Below, one piece after another: positions 1 through 5,169 of a DNA stretch of 7,107 bases (position 1 is the first letter of the stretch; each line of letters begins with the position of its first letter). The notes below the pieces were generated by a model that was not told the DNA's origin, searched no databases, and was given only the letters and a program-made list of their open reading frames with translations. The translations under genes were made by a program, and so were the position numbers. Source of the stretch: Calditrichota bacterium (GTDB taxonomy: Bacteria > Calditrichota > Calditrichia > RBG-13-44-9); assembly GCA_016934605.1 (NCBI GenBank), contig JAFGSO010000326.1, positions 1 to 7,107 on the forward strand, read 5' to 3'.

Positions 1-1550
1 ATATTGAGATAACTACCGGCTTTATCGTTTGTACCGCTGGCACGCCCGCCTCCAAAAGGTTGCTGTCCTACAACGGCACCGGTTGGCTTATCATTGATGT
101 AATAATTTCCTGCCGCGTTCACCAGAATTTTATCAGCCAGTTCAATGGCATACCGGTCTTTAGCAAAGATAGCCCCGGTAAGCGCATAGGGAGATGTCTC
201 ATCACACAGATGAAGTGTTTCTTCATATTTATTATCATCATAAATATAGAGTGTCAGCACCGGGCCAAAGATTTCTTCCTGCATTGTACGGAATTTCGGA
301 TTGGTGGTAACGGCAATGGTGGGTTCAATGAAATAACCTTTACTGTCATCATAATCACCGCCATGGATAATTTCTGCTTCGTCTGAATCCTTGATATAAT
401 CGATATATTCGGTTATAGTTGAAAATGCGCCTGCATCGATAACGGCATTCATGAAATTGGAAAAATCTTCTACATCTCCCATCTTCACTGTTTGCAGTTC
501 ATCGATCAGGTAATCTTTCAGGTCTGGCCAGAGAGATTTGGGTATATAGGCTCTGGATGCGGCCGAGCATTTCTGGCCCTGGTATTCAAAGGCACCGCGA
601 ATAAGTGCCACACCCAGTTCCTGCAGATCGGCACTTTTATGAGCAAATACGAAATCTTTTCCTCCGGTTTCGCCAACAATCCGCGGATACCATTTGTAAG
701 ACCTGATATTTTCTCCCACTGTTTTCCACATTCCCTGGAAGGTGGCGGTACTGCCCGTAAAATGAATACCAGCCAGTTCAGGAGAATTCAAAACCGGATT
801 ACCCACCTGGCTACCCCGGCCCGGGATAAAATTAATGACACCATCAGGAAGTCCTGCTTCCTGAAACAATTTCATAAGAAAATAGGCTGAATACACGGCA
901 CTGGAGGCTGGTTTCCACAGGGAAACATTTCCGACAATAACCGGTGCGGAAGGAAGATTTCCGGCAATAGATGTAAAGTTGAAGGGCGTGACTGCAAAGA
1001 CGAAACCTTCCAGAGGGCGATATTCCATTCGGTTCCAGGTTCCGTGGGGTGAATAGGGCGGTTGTTGTTCAAAGATTTGCATCGCATAAAAACTGTTGAA
1101 TCTGAAAAAATCGATGAGTTCGGCGGCTGAATCAATTTCCGCCTGAAAAACATTTTTACTCTGGCCCAGCATGGTGGATGCATTCAGCGTGTCCCGCCAT
1201 GGACCGGACAGTAATTCAGCCGCCTTCATGAACACGGAAATGCGATCCTCCCAGGAAAGGGCAGCCCATTTTTTACGTGCTTCCAGGGCAGCTTTAACAG
1301 CCATTGCGACTTCTTTTTCTCCTGCCTGATGAAAATGTCCAACTACTTTTTGATGATTATGGGGCAGAACGCATTTTTCCAGTTTACCTGTTTTTACTTC
1401 TTTTCCCCCGATAATGAGAGGGATTTCAATCTCCTTCTGTTTAAGTTCAACCAGTTTCTTTTTCAAGCTGTCTCTTTCCGGAGATCCCGGCAGGTAAGAT
1501 TTAATAGGTTCATTAGAGGGAAGCGGCAGATTAAATTTTGCATTTAACAC
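1..1550 (-). CDS. pruA: 1-pyrroline-5-carboxylate dehydrogenase (ALDH4A1-like group), 3' end cut by window
   Basis: This NAD-dependent aldehyde dehydrogenase oxidises glutamate semialdehyde (from P5C) to glutamate, the second step of proline catabolism, and should be cytosolic. The 516 visible residues read without interruption. Seen: the core NAD-fold segment PFNFTSIAGNLPSAP followed by WKPA; catalytic-type Glu294 in GETGGKD; nucleophile Cys328 in GQKCSA; EEIFGPVL; and near the cut NAAGNYYINDKPTGAVVGQQ followed by PFGGGRASGTND. This wording matches the stand-alone mitochondrial-type P5CDH (human ALDH4A1), not the PutA domain or the RocA type. By comparison with ALDH4A1, about 25 C-terminal residues lie beyond base 1. 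The start is GTG at 1550, six bases after an AGGAGG; the nearby ATG is out of frame. No proline dehydrogenase gene is visible. The family call is firm; the exact subgroup is from memory. Confidence 0.95.
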   Translation of the reverse strand, partial: MLNAKFNLPLPSNEPIKSYLPGSPERDSLKKKLVELKQKEIEIPLIIGGKEVKTGKLEKCVLPHNHQKVVGHFHQAGEKEVAMAVKAALEARKKWAALSWEDRISVFMKAAELLSGPWRDTLNASTMLGQSKNVFQAEIDSAAELIDFFRFNSFYAMQIFEQQPPYSPHGTWNRMEYRPLEGFVFAVTPFNFTSIAGNLPSAPVIVGNVSLWKPASSAVYSAYFLMKLFQEAGLPDGVINFIPGRGSQVGNPVLNSPELAGIHFTGSTATFQGMWKTVGENIRSYKWYPRIVGETGGKDFVFAHKSADLQELGVALIRGAFEYQGQKCSAASRAYIPKSLWPDLKDYLIDELQTVKMGDVEDFSNFMNAVIDAGAFSTITEYIDYIKDSDEAEIIHGGDYDDSKGYFIEPTIAVTTNPKFRTMQEEIFGPVLTLYIYDDNKYEETLHLCDETSPYALTGAIFAKDRYAIELADKILVNAAGNYYINDKPTGAVVGQQPFGGGRASGTNDKAGSYLN

Positions 1551-1556
1551 AATTGA

Positions 1557-1564
1557 CCTCCTTT
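1557..1564 (-). promoter_or_regulatory. Shine-Dalgarno site deciding the pruA GTG start
   Basis: Read on the minus strand the sequence is AAAGGAGG, ending six bases before GTG at 1550. It is the strongest ribosome binding site in the window. It supports GTG as the start, because no in-frame ATG lies near and the closest ATG (bases 1543-1541) is out of frame. Confidence 0.85.
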
Positions 1565-1609
1565 TTATTTTTAAATTCTGATGAATTGATAAAAATCGAA
1601 GTAATAAAA

Positions 1610-1638
1610 AATGTAAGGAAATTCACAAAAAATGTCAA
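1610..1638 (-). promoter_or_regulatory. Sigma70-like promoter for the P5C dehydrogenase gene
   Basis: On the minus strand a perfect -35 box TTGACA (1638-1633) is followed by a 17-base spacer and TACATT (1615-1610), which matches the -10 consensus at four of six positions. Transcription would begin near 1603, giving a leader of about 50 bases before the GTG start. It does not resemble the Bacteroidales-type TTTG/TAnnTTTG promoter. The boxes are seen; activity is inferred. Confidence 0.6.
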
Positions 1639-1714
1639 TTGCTTTAATAAAGAGAATCTTGAATCGGGTCTAGATGAATAGACTCAGTTGTGCAGAAAGC
1701 AGGCACTATGAAGA

Positions 1715-1731
1715 AGTTATTCAGAATAACT
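1715..1731. repeat. 17-bp perfect dyad, operator-like
   Basis: Two 8-base arms, AGTTATTC and GAATAACT, are separated by a single A. The 8-1-8 geometry is typical of a homodimeric repressor site rather than a terminator, since the arms are AT-rich and no T-run follows. It lies about 80 bases upstream of the pruA -35 box. The dyad is seen; an operator role is inferred, and I cannot name the regulator. Confidence 0.45.
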
Positions 1732-1842
1732 CTTGTCCAAAATAAGGTTTTTTAGTGTCTTGTTTTTTGATGTCACTGAATTTCTTTATAGATATACCTT
1801 TGACTTCAGCCCGGCGATTCAGAGCTGTGAAATCTCCCAATC

Positions 1843-1875
1843 AAATGTCATTCCCGCGAAAGCGGGAATCCATTT
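1843..1875. repeat. GC-rich hairpin repeat with GAAA loop, REP/dRS3-like
   Basis: The core has perfect 8-base arms, ATTCCCGC and GCGGGAAT (1850-1869), enclosing GAAA, a stable GNRA tetraloop when transcribed. Outer arms AAATG (1843-1847) and CATTT (1871-1875) extend the stem across a small asymmetric bulge. The core closely resembles a short intergenic repeat that I remember as widespread in bacterial genomes and as the family to which Neisseria dRS3 elements belong. A run of five T follows the core, so weak termination is also possible. Copy number in this genome cannot be judged from one window. Confidence 0.6.
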
Positions 1876-1995
1876 TTCATTTATTTTACTGAATTCTTCA
1901 ACAAGTTAGACAAAATCATTTTTCATTGTCTTCATGTTTTCAAACAATCTCTTCATTGCCGGGGAAAGGGATATTACCATCCCCCTGAACCCGCT

Positions 1996-2080
1996 GAACA
2001 CCTGCCATGGTCAGAGAAATGAAATTCATCGGAGGTGTGTTCGCAGGTGATATGTCAAAATTAATTTTGACATTCCGATG
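1996..2080. repeat. Compound inverted-repeat structure around a 22-bp perfect palindrome
   Basis: A perfect palindrome spans 2052-2073, with half-site ATGTCAAAATT. Just outside it, CATCGGA (2027-2033) is the reverse complement of TCCGATG (2074-2080), which abuts the palindrome. A third pair, CACCTGC (1999-2005) and GCAGGTG (2043-2049), interleaves with the second, which in RNA would have pseudoknot topology. CACCT at 1999-2003 could instead pair with AGGTG at 2033-2037. All pairings are read directly. The structure lies upstream of the predicted asnA promoter, so it may act as DNA (binding sites) or belong to a separate transcript. Confidence 0.55.
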
Positions 2081-2147
2081 TATAATGCAGAAACCAAACA
2101 TTTCGAGCCGTAACCGATTAAACGATTCGTTCGCGGTGCTGATTTTT

Positions 2148-2165
2148 ATTTTAAGCAGTTAAAAT
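2148..2165. repeat. AT-rich inverted repeat upstream of the asnA promoter
   Basis: The arms ATTTTAA (2148-2154) and TTAAAAT (2159-2165) enclose GCAG. The repeat ends 11 bases before the predicted asnA -35 box, a usual place for an upstream regulator site. The stem is weak and has no following T-run, so a terminator is unlikely. A shorter 5-1-5 dyad, AACGA-T-TCGTT, lies just before it at 2121-2131. Confidence 0.35.
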
Positions 2166-2176
2166 GTAAATTTGGT

Positions 2177-2205
2177 TTTACGTTAGGGAACTTTTTCAGT
2201 ATTAT
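2177..2205 (+). promoter_or_regulatory. Sigma70-like promoter for asnA
   Basis: TTTACG (2177-2182) is followed by a 17-base spacer and TATTAT (2200-2205). These match the -35 and -10 consensus at four and five of six positions. The start of transcription would fall near 2212, about 33 bases before the asnA ATG. The boxes are seen; use is inferred. Confidence 0.45.
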
Positions 2206-2244
2206 TATCAATTACATTGAAGTCAATTTTACCGGAAATGTCAA

Positions 2245-3285
2245 ATGGTAAAAAAACTGATTATTCCCCCGGATTACAAACCACTGCTCGACCTGAAAGA
2301 AACAGAGCTGGCCATCCGGAGTATCAAAGAATTTTTTCAGATCAACCTGGCATTTGAACTGAATCTCATCCGGGTTACAGCGCCTTTATTCGTGAAGTCC
2401 GATACCGGCATCAATGATAATCTCAGCGGAATTGAACGCCCGGTTTCCTTCATTGTACCTGATCTCGAGAATGCCGGCGTGGAGATTGTGCAATCTCTGG
2501 CAAAATGGAAAAGGTTGATGCTGGCTGATTACCGGTTTTCAGTTGGTGAAGGCCTTTATACTGATATGAATGCTCTCAGACCCGATGAAAAACTGGATAA
2601 CTTGCACTCTATTTATGTCGATCAGTGGGACTGGGAAAAGGTAATAGCCGAATCGGATCGTAATCTTAACTTTCTGAAAGAAGAAGTCAGTAGAATCTAT
2701 AAGGTAATTAAACGAACGGAAAAGTATATTTGTTACCAGTATAAGGAGCTTTCACCGGTACTTCCGGAAAATATCACCTTTGTCCATGCAGAGGATCTGG
2801 TAAGGGAGTATCCGGAACTTACCGCGAAGGAGAGGGAAAAAGAAATCTGCAGACAATTCAGATCGGTTTTTCTGATCGGAATCGGAGCGGATCTGGCAGA
2901 CGGCAAACCGCATGATGAGCGGGCTCCTGATTATGATGACTGGATTACTCCCACCGGGAATGGATATCGGGGATTGAACGGTGATATCCTTATTTACAAT
3001 CCGGTTCTGGATGATGCATTTGAACTTTCTTCCATGGGAATCCGGGTAAGTCCCCAATCGTTGCGGAAACAGCTTGAATTGAAGGAGACAACTGACCGTG
3101 AAAATCTGTACTTTCACCGGCGCCTTCTTGGAAATGAATTGCCCCAATCCGTGGGAGGCGGAATCGGTCAGTCCAGACTCTGCATGTTTTATTTAAGAAA
3201 AGCACATATTGGCGAAGTGCAGAGCAGCCTGTGGTCAGATGAGACCCGGGAGATTTGTTCCCGGAACAATATCATTCTATTATAA
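2245..3285 (+). CDS. asnA: Aspartate-ammonia ligase (asparagine synthetase A)
   Basis: AsnA makes asparagine from aspartate, ammonia and ATP through an aspartyl-AMP intermediate. It is a cytosolic dimer with a class II aminoacyl-tRNA-synthetase-like fold. The 346 residues carry the family landmarks in order: NDNLSG (57-62), SLAKWKR (84-90), GEGLYTDMNALRPDE (101-115), HSIYVDQWDWE (121-131), RAPDYDDW (226-233), GLNGDIL (243-249), ELSSMGIRV (260-268) and GGGIGQSR (304-311). E. coli AsnA has about 330 residues; here the N-terminus is about ten residues longer, as I recall for Bacteroidota and clostridial forms. The start is ATG 2245 with only a weak GGA upstream. The gene stands alone, with its own predicted promoter. 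No glutamine-dependent AsnB is visible. I see no truncation or missing active-site motif. Confidence 0.97.
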   Translation: MVKKLIIPPDYKPLLDLKETELAIRSIKEFFQINLAFELNLIRVTAPLFVKSDTGINDNLSGIERPVSFIVPDLENAGVEIVQSLAKWKRLMLADYRFSVGEGLYTDMNALRPDEKLDNLHSIYVDQWDWEKVIAESDRNLNFLKEEVSRIYKVIKRTEKYICYQYKELSPVLPENITFVHAEDLVREYPELTAKEREKEICRQFRSVFLIGIGADLADGKPHDERAPDYDDWITPTGNGYRGLNGDILIYNPVLDDAFELSSMGIRVSPQSLRKQLELKETTDRENLYFHRRLLGNELPQSVGGGIGQSRLCMFYLRKAHIGEVQSSLWSDETREICSRNNIILL

Positions 3286-3293
3286 AAACCGGT

Positions 3294-3311
3294 AGAATTC
3301 TGAGGAATTCT
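3294..3311. terminator. Possible weak terminator hairpin after asnA
   Basis: Seven-base arms AGAATTC (3294-3300) and GAATTCT (3305-3311) enclose TGAG, nine bases past the asnA stop. The stem is AT-rich and the following sequence is only TTAACTT, so this is a poor intrinsic terminator. It may simply be a dyad. Confidence 0.3.
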
Positions 3312-3312
3312 T

Positions 3313-3324
3313 TAACTTAAGTTA
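3313..3324. repeat. 12-bp perfect palindrome upstream of the CMD gene
   Basis: TAACTTAAGTTA is its own reverse complement. It sits 45 bases before the ATG of the CMD gene, where a promoter or operator would be expected. I could not find a convincing -35/-10 pair around it, although TAAATA at 3336-3341 is a possible -10. An operator role is inference. Confidence 0.3.
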
Positions 3325-3369
3325 CTTCTATCTCATAAATAATAAATTGATCACCAAGGGGAGATACCT

Positions 3370-3732
3370 ATGGTCAAAAAAAAATCGGTTACAGAATTTA
3401 AACAGGAGAGGGACCGTCTCAATAATATCGTCATGAAATATGCCGGCCTCACCACAAAACGGTTCTTCAGCCTGGATTCACAGGCATATCGGGATGATGG
3501 TGTACTCCCGGTAAAAATGAAAGAACTTTTAGGATTGGTGGCTTCACTGGTTCTTCGCTGTGATGACTGCATTAAATATCATATCATTCGCTGTCACGAG
3601 GAAGGTTTAACTGATGCCGAATTGGAGGAGGCAATGGCTATTAGCCTGATTGTCGGCGGTTCAATCACTATTCCGCATTTAAGACGTGCCTATGACAGCT
3701 GGGAAGAACTCAGACAGGCTGAATTAAAATAA
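3370..3732 (+). CDS. AhpD-like / carboxymuconolactone decarboxylase (CMD) family protein
   Basis: This is a 120-residue, all-helical, single-domain member of the AhpD-like superfamily, probably cytosolic. Seen: Glu52, Cys64, Cys67 and His71 in exact E-x11-C-x2-C-x3-H spacing. This is the proton-relay and peroxidatic-cysteine arrangement of mycobacterial AhpD (Glu118, Cys130, Cys133, His137). A thiol-peroxidase or disulfide-reductase activity is therefore plausible, while a true decarboxylase role is not supported. An extra Cys75 and His76 follow the motif. An AAGGGGAG ribosome site (3356-3363) supports the ATG at 3370. The stop is 23 bases before the ferritin-like/VIT gene, so the two are probably one transcript, which points to iron or peroxide defence. 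Physiological substrate and electron donor are unknown. The family is firm; the function is inferred. Confidence 0.88.
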   Translation: MVKKKSVTEFKQERDRLNNIVMKYAGLTTKRFFSLDSQAYRDDGVLPVKMKELLGLVASLVLRCDDCIKYHIIRCHEEGLTDAELEEAMAISLIVGGSITIPHLRRAYDSWEELRQAELK

Positions 3733-3755
3733 ATACTTTTAAAAAACTCATAAAA

Positions 3756-4643
3756 ATGGATGCCATGAAAGAAAAAACAGTTTCACCGGAAAATAAAGAA
3801 ATAATAAAAATTTTTCAGGAGAATGAAATTACTGAATATTATGTATATAGTGCACTGGCGAAGAGGATAGGCGGTGAAAACGGAAAGGTTTTAAAAAAAA
3901 TTGCACAGGATGAGCAAAGACATTACCAACAGTGGAAGGAATATTCGGGTGAAGAAGTTCGTCCCCGACGGTTTAAAATTTTCTATTACCGTATAATAGC
4001 CCGGTTTCTGGGTATTACTTTTGCTGTAAAGATGATGGAAAAGAATGAAGAAAAAGCGGAAGAAAATTATGGCCGGATAGAAGAGTTATTTCCGGAAACA
4101 AGTGCCATTATCAGAGATGAAAAAGAGCATGAAAATTTGTTGCTGGATATGATTGATGAGGAACGAATTAAATATATCGGTTCCATGGTACTTGGATTGA
4201 ACGATGCGCTGGTGGAACTGACAGGTGCACTTGCCGGTTTTACCCTGGCTCTTCAAAATACACGGATAATAGGGCTGGCCGGCTTGATAACCGGGATTTC
4301 AGCTGCTTTATCCATGGGTGCTTCTGAATACCTTTCCCAGAAATCCGAAACCGAGAACAAAGATCCGCTGAGAGCCTCTTTTTATACGGGAGTGGCTTAT
4401 ATTATTGCGGTTGTTTTTCTGGTGTTGCCCTTCTTTATCTTGACCAATTATTATATCGCCCTGTTATTAACTCTGCTGACTGCAATTTTTATCATTCTGC
4501 TTTTTTCGCAGTTCGTTTCTATTGTCCGTGATATGCCTTTCATTAAGTTCTTCCGGGAAATGGTATTTATCAGCCTGGGTGTTGCTATAATCTCTTTTAT
4601 TATAGGATGGTTGTCTCGCATTATTATCCCGATTCAGGAATAA
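3756..4643 (+). CDS. Ferritin-like (rubrerythrin) domain fused to VIT1/CCC1 iron transporter, MbfA/Erv type
   Basis: A membrane protein of 295 residues in two parts. Residues about 15-135 form a four-helix ferritin-like domain with likely diiron ligands Glu27, Glu53-x-x-His56, a Glu near 99-103, and Glu122-x-x-His125. Residues about 138-295 are a VIT1/CCC1-type domain with GLNDALVELTGALAG (Asp150), the ALSMGASEYLSQKSE segment (Met187, Glu191) and about five hydrophobic helices (roughly 149-168, 170-188, 210-228, 231-253, 266-290). The loop between helices 2 and 3 is short, so the N-terminal domain probably replaces the cytosolic metal-binding helices of eukaryotic VIT1. The MbfA proteins of Agrobacterium and Bradyrhizobium share this architecture and export iron, so Fe(II) efflux coupled to oxidation or peroxide sensing is likely here. 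No signal peptide. The start is ATG 3756, with a second ATG at 3765 also possible; there is no clear Shine-Dalgarno. Mn as substrate cannot be excluded. Confidence 0.9.
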   Translation: MDAMKEKTVSPENKEIIKIFQENEITEYYVYSALAKRIGGENGKVLKKIAQDEQRHYQQWKEYSGEEVRPRRFKIFYYRIIARFLGITFAVKMMEKNEEKAEENYGRIEELFPETSAIIRDEKEHENLLLDMIDEERIKYIGSMVLGLNDALVELTGALAGFTLALQNTRIIGLAGLITGISAALSMGASEYLSQKSETENKDPLRASFYTGVAYIIAVVFLVLPFFILTNYYIALLLTLLTAIFIILLFSQFVSIVRDMPFIKFFREMVFISLGVAIISFIIGWLSRIIIPIQE

Positions 4644-4647
4644 TAAG

Positions 4648-4668
4648 CCGGGAATTTTTATTTCCCGG
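4648..4668. terminator. Shared hairpin between convergent genes, overlapping the rrf2-family stop codon
   Basis: Seven-base arms CCGGGAA (4648-4654) and TTCCCGG (4662-4668) enclose TTTTTAT. The hairpin lies four bases after the VIT-gene stop and contains the last codons and TAA (4660-4658) of the convergent regulator gene. It is placed to end both transcripts, but neither strand shows a proper U-run after the stem. The hairpin is seen; bidirectional termination is inferred. Confidence 0.5.
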
Positions 4669-5146
4669 AAAATGCGGATGAAGTTTCGGAAAGTAATGGA
4701 GACAAATCTTTTTGTAAACCATTATTACTGCTTTCCAAAATCAATAAATCCTTCAAAGTAAAACCGTCAAGTACCTGATCTACCGCTTGCTGAACCAGCT
4801 GCCATACCGAACGGACCGGACAGGAACTCTGGTGACTGCAATTTTTTAAAAGTCCGGAATGATTGCGGCAGAATTCCTTTGAGTAGAGTTTCCCTCCCAG
4901 AATTGTGAGTACTTGGTTAAGTCTGATCTCTTCCGCCGGTCTTGCCAGTGTATAACCGCCTTCCTTCCCTCGGCTGCTTTGGATAAGGCCGGCTATACGC
5001 AAAACCCGGCATAATTTGGCCACATAGTGGGGGGACAGGCCTTCCTGCCTGCTCAGTTGTGAAATTGTAAGTCCCTCGATTGAGGGATTACCGCCAATCC
5101 TTAGTAGCAACCTTATTCCGTATTCTTCCTGTGCTGTTATTTTCAT
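4658..5146 (-). CDS. Rrf2-family transcriptional regulator with candidate Fe-S cluster cysteines
   Basis: A 162-residue Rrf2/IscR-type winged-helix regulator. The N-terminus MKITAQEEYGIRLLLRIG and the helix-turn-helix stretch LTISQLSRQEGLSPHYVAKL (26-45) plus the wing SRGKEGGYTLARP are diagnostic. Cys93, Cys103 and Cys109 give C-x9-C-x5-C, close to the Fe-S-binding C-x5-C-x5-C of IscR and NsrR. The IscR His107 position is Arg112 here. Residue 8 is Glu, the position of a carboxylate ligand in NsrR (Asp8) and RsrR (Glu8), so Glu8 may be the fourth ligand. Start: ATG 5146, because the family begins with this methionine; an in-frame extension to 5206 would overlap the upstream gene. There is no Shine-Dalgarno. 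It follows the bacilliredoxin gene by 23 bases, last in the suf operon, and probably controls that operon in response to Fe-S status. An NO-sensing NsrR-like role is an alternative. Confidence 0.9.
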   Translation of the reverse strand: MKITAQEEYGIRLLLRIGGNPSIEGLTISQLSRQEGLSPHYVAKLCRVLRIAGLIQSSRGKEGGYTLARPAEEIRLNQVLTILGGKLYSKEFCRNHSGLLKNCSHQSSCPVRSVWQLVQQAVDQVLDGFTLKDLLILESSNNGLQKDLSPLLSETSSAFSGK

Positions 5147-5169
5147 CGGTAAATGGTTAGTTATATAAA

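Larger units (their letters stand above)
1551..2244. other. Long AT-rich intergenic region rich in dyad symmetries, no convincing gene
   Basis: About 690 bases separate the divergent pruA and asnA genes. I find no ORF with protein-like content or family resemblance, no tRNA and no rRNA. The region holds the two divergent promoters near its ends and at least five inverted repeats, at 1715-1731, 1843-1875, 1996-2080, 2121-2131 and 2148-2165. It also has an 11-bp direct repeat, CATTTTTCATT, at 1871-1881 and 1917-1927. Its length is unusual beside the short gaps elsewhere in the window. A decayed mobile element, an unannotated small RNA, or a regulatory region would all be compatible with what is seen. 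Confidence 0.6.

Noticed and set aside
60..1547. Plus-strand ORFs of 72 to 132 residues across the first 1.5 kb and a minus-strand one at 872-1183
   Set aside because: They are other-frame shadows of the P5C dehydrogenase gene, which explains the whole stretch in one unbroken minus-strand frame.
1708..1755. 15-codon ORF starting MKKLFRITL, possible leader peptide or remnant of a secreted protein
   Set aside because: It is very short, has no regulatory codon run, and no partner gene follows on that strand for about 490 bases. Its start resembles a signal peptide only by chance-level similarity.
2110..2190. Possible integron attC-like site ending in GTTAGGG
   Set aside because: The core should end GTTRRRY, but GTTAGGG ends in G. 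No matching RYYYAAC lies at the other end, and no integrase or cassette gene is present.
2752..3205. Minus-strand ORFs within asnA
   Set aside because: They are antisense to strongly conserved AsnA motifs and show no family resemblance of their own.
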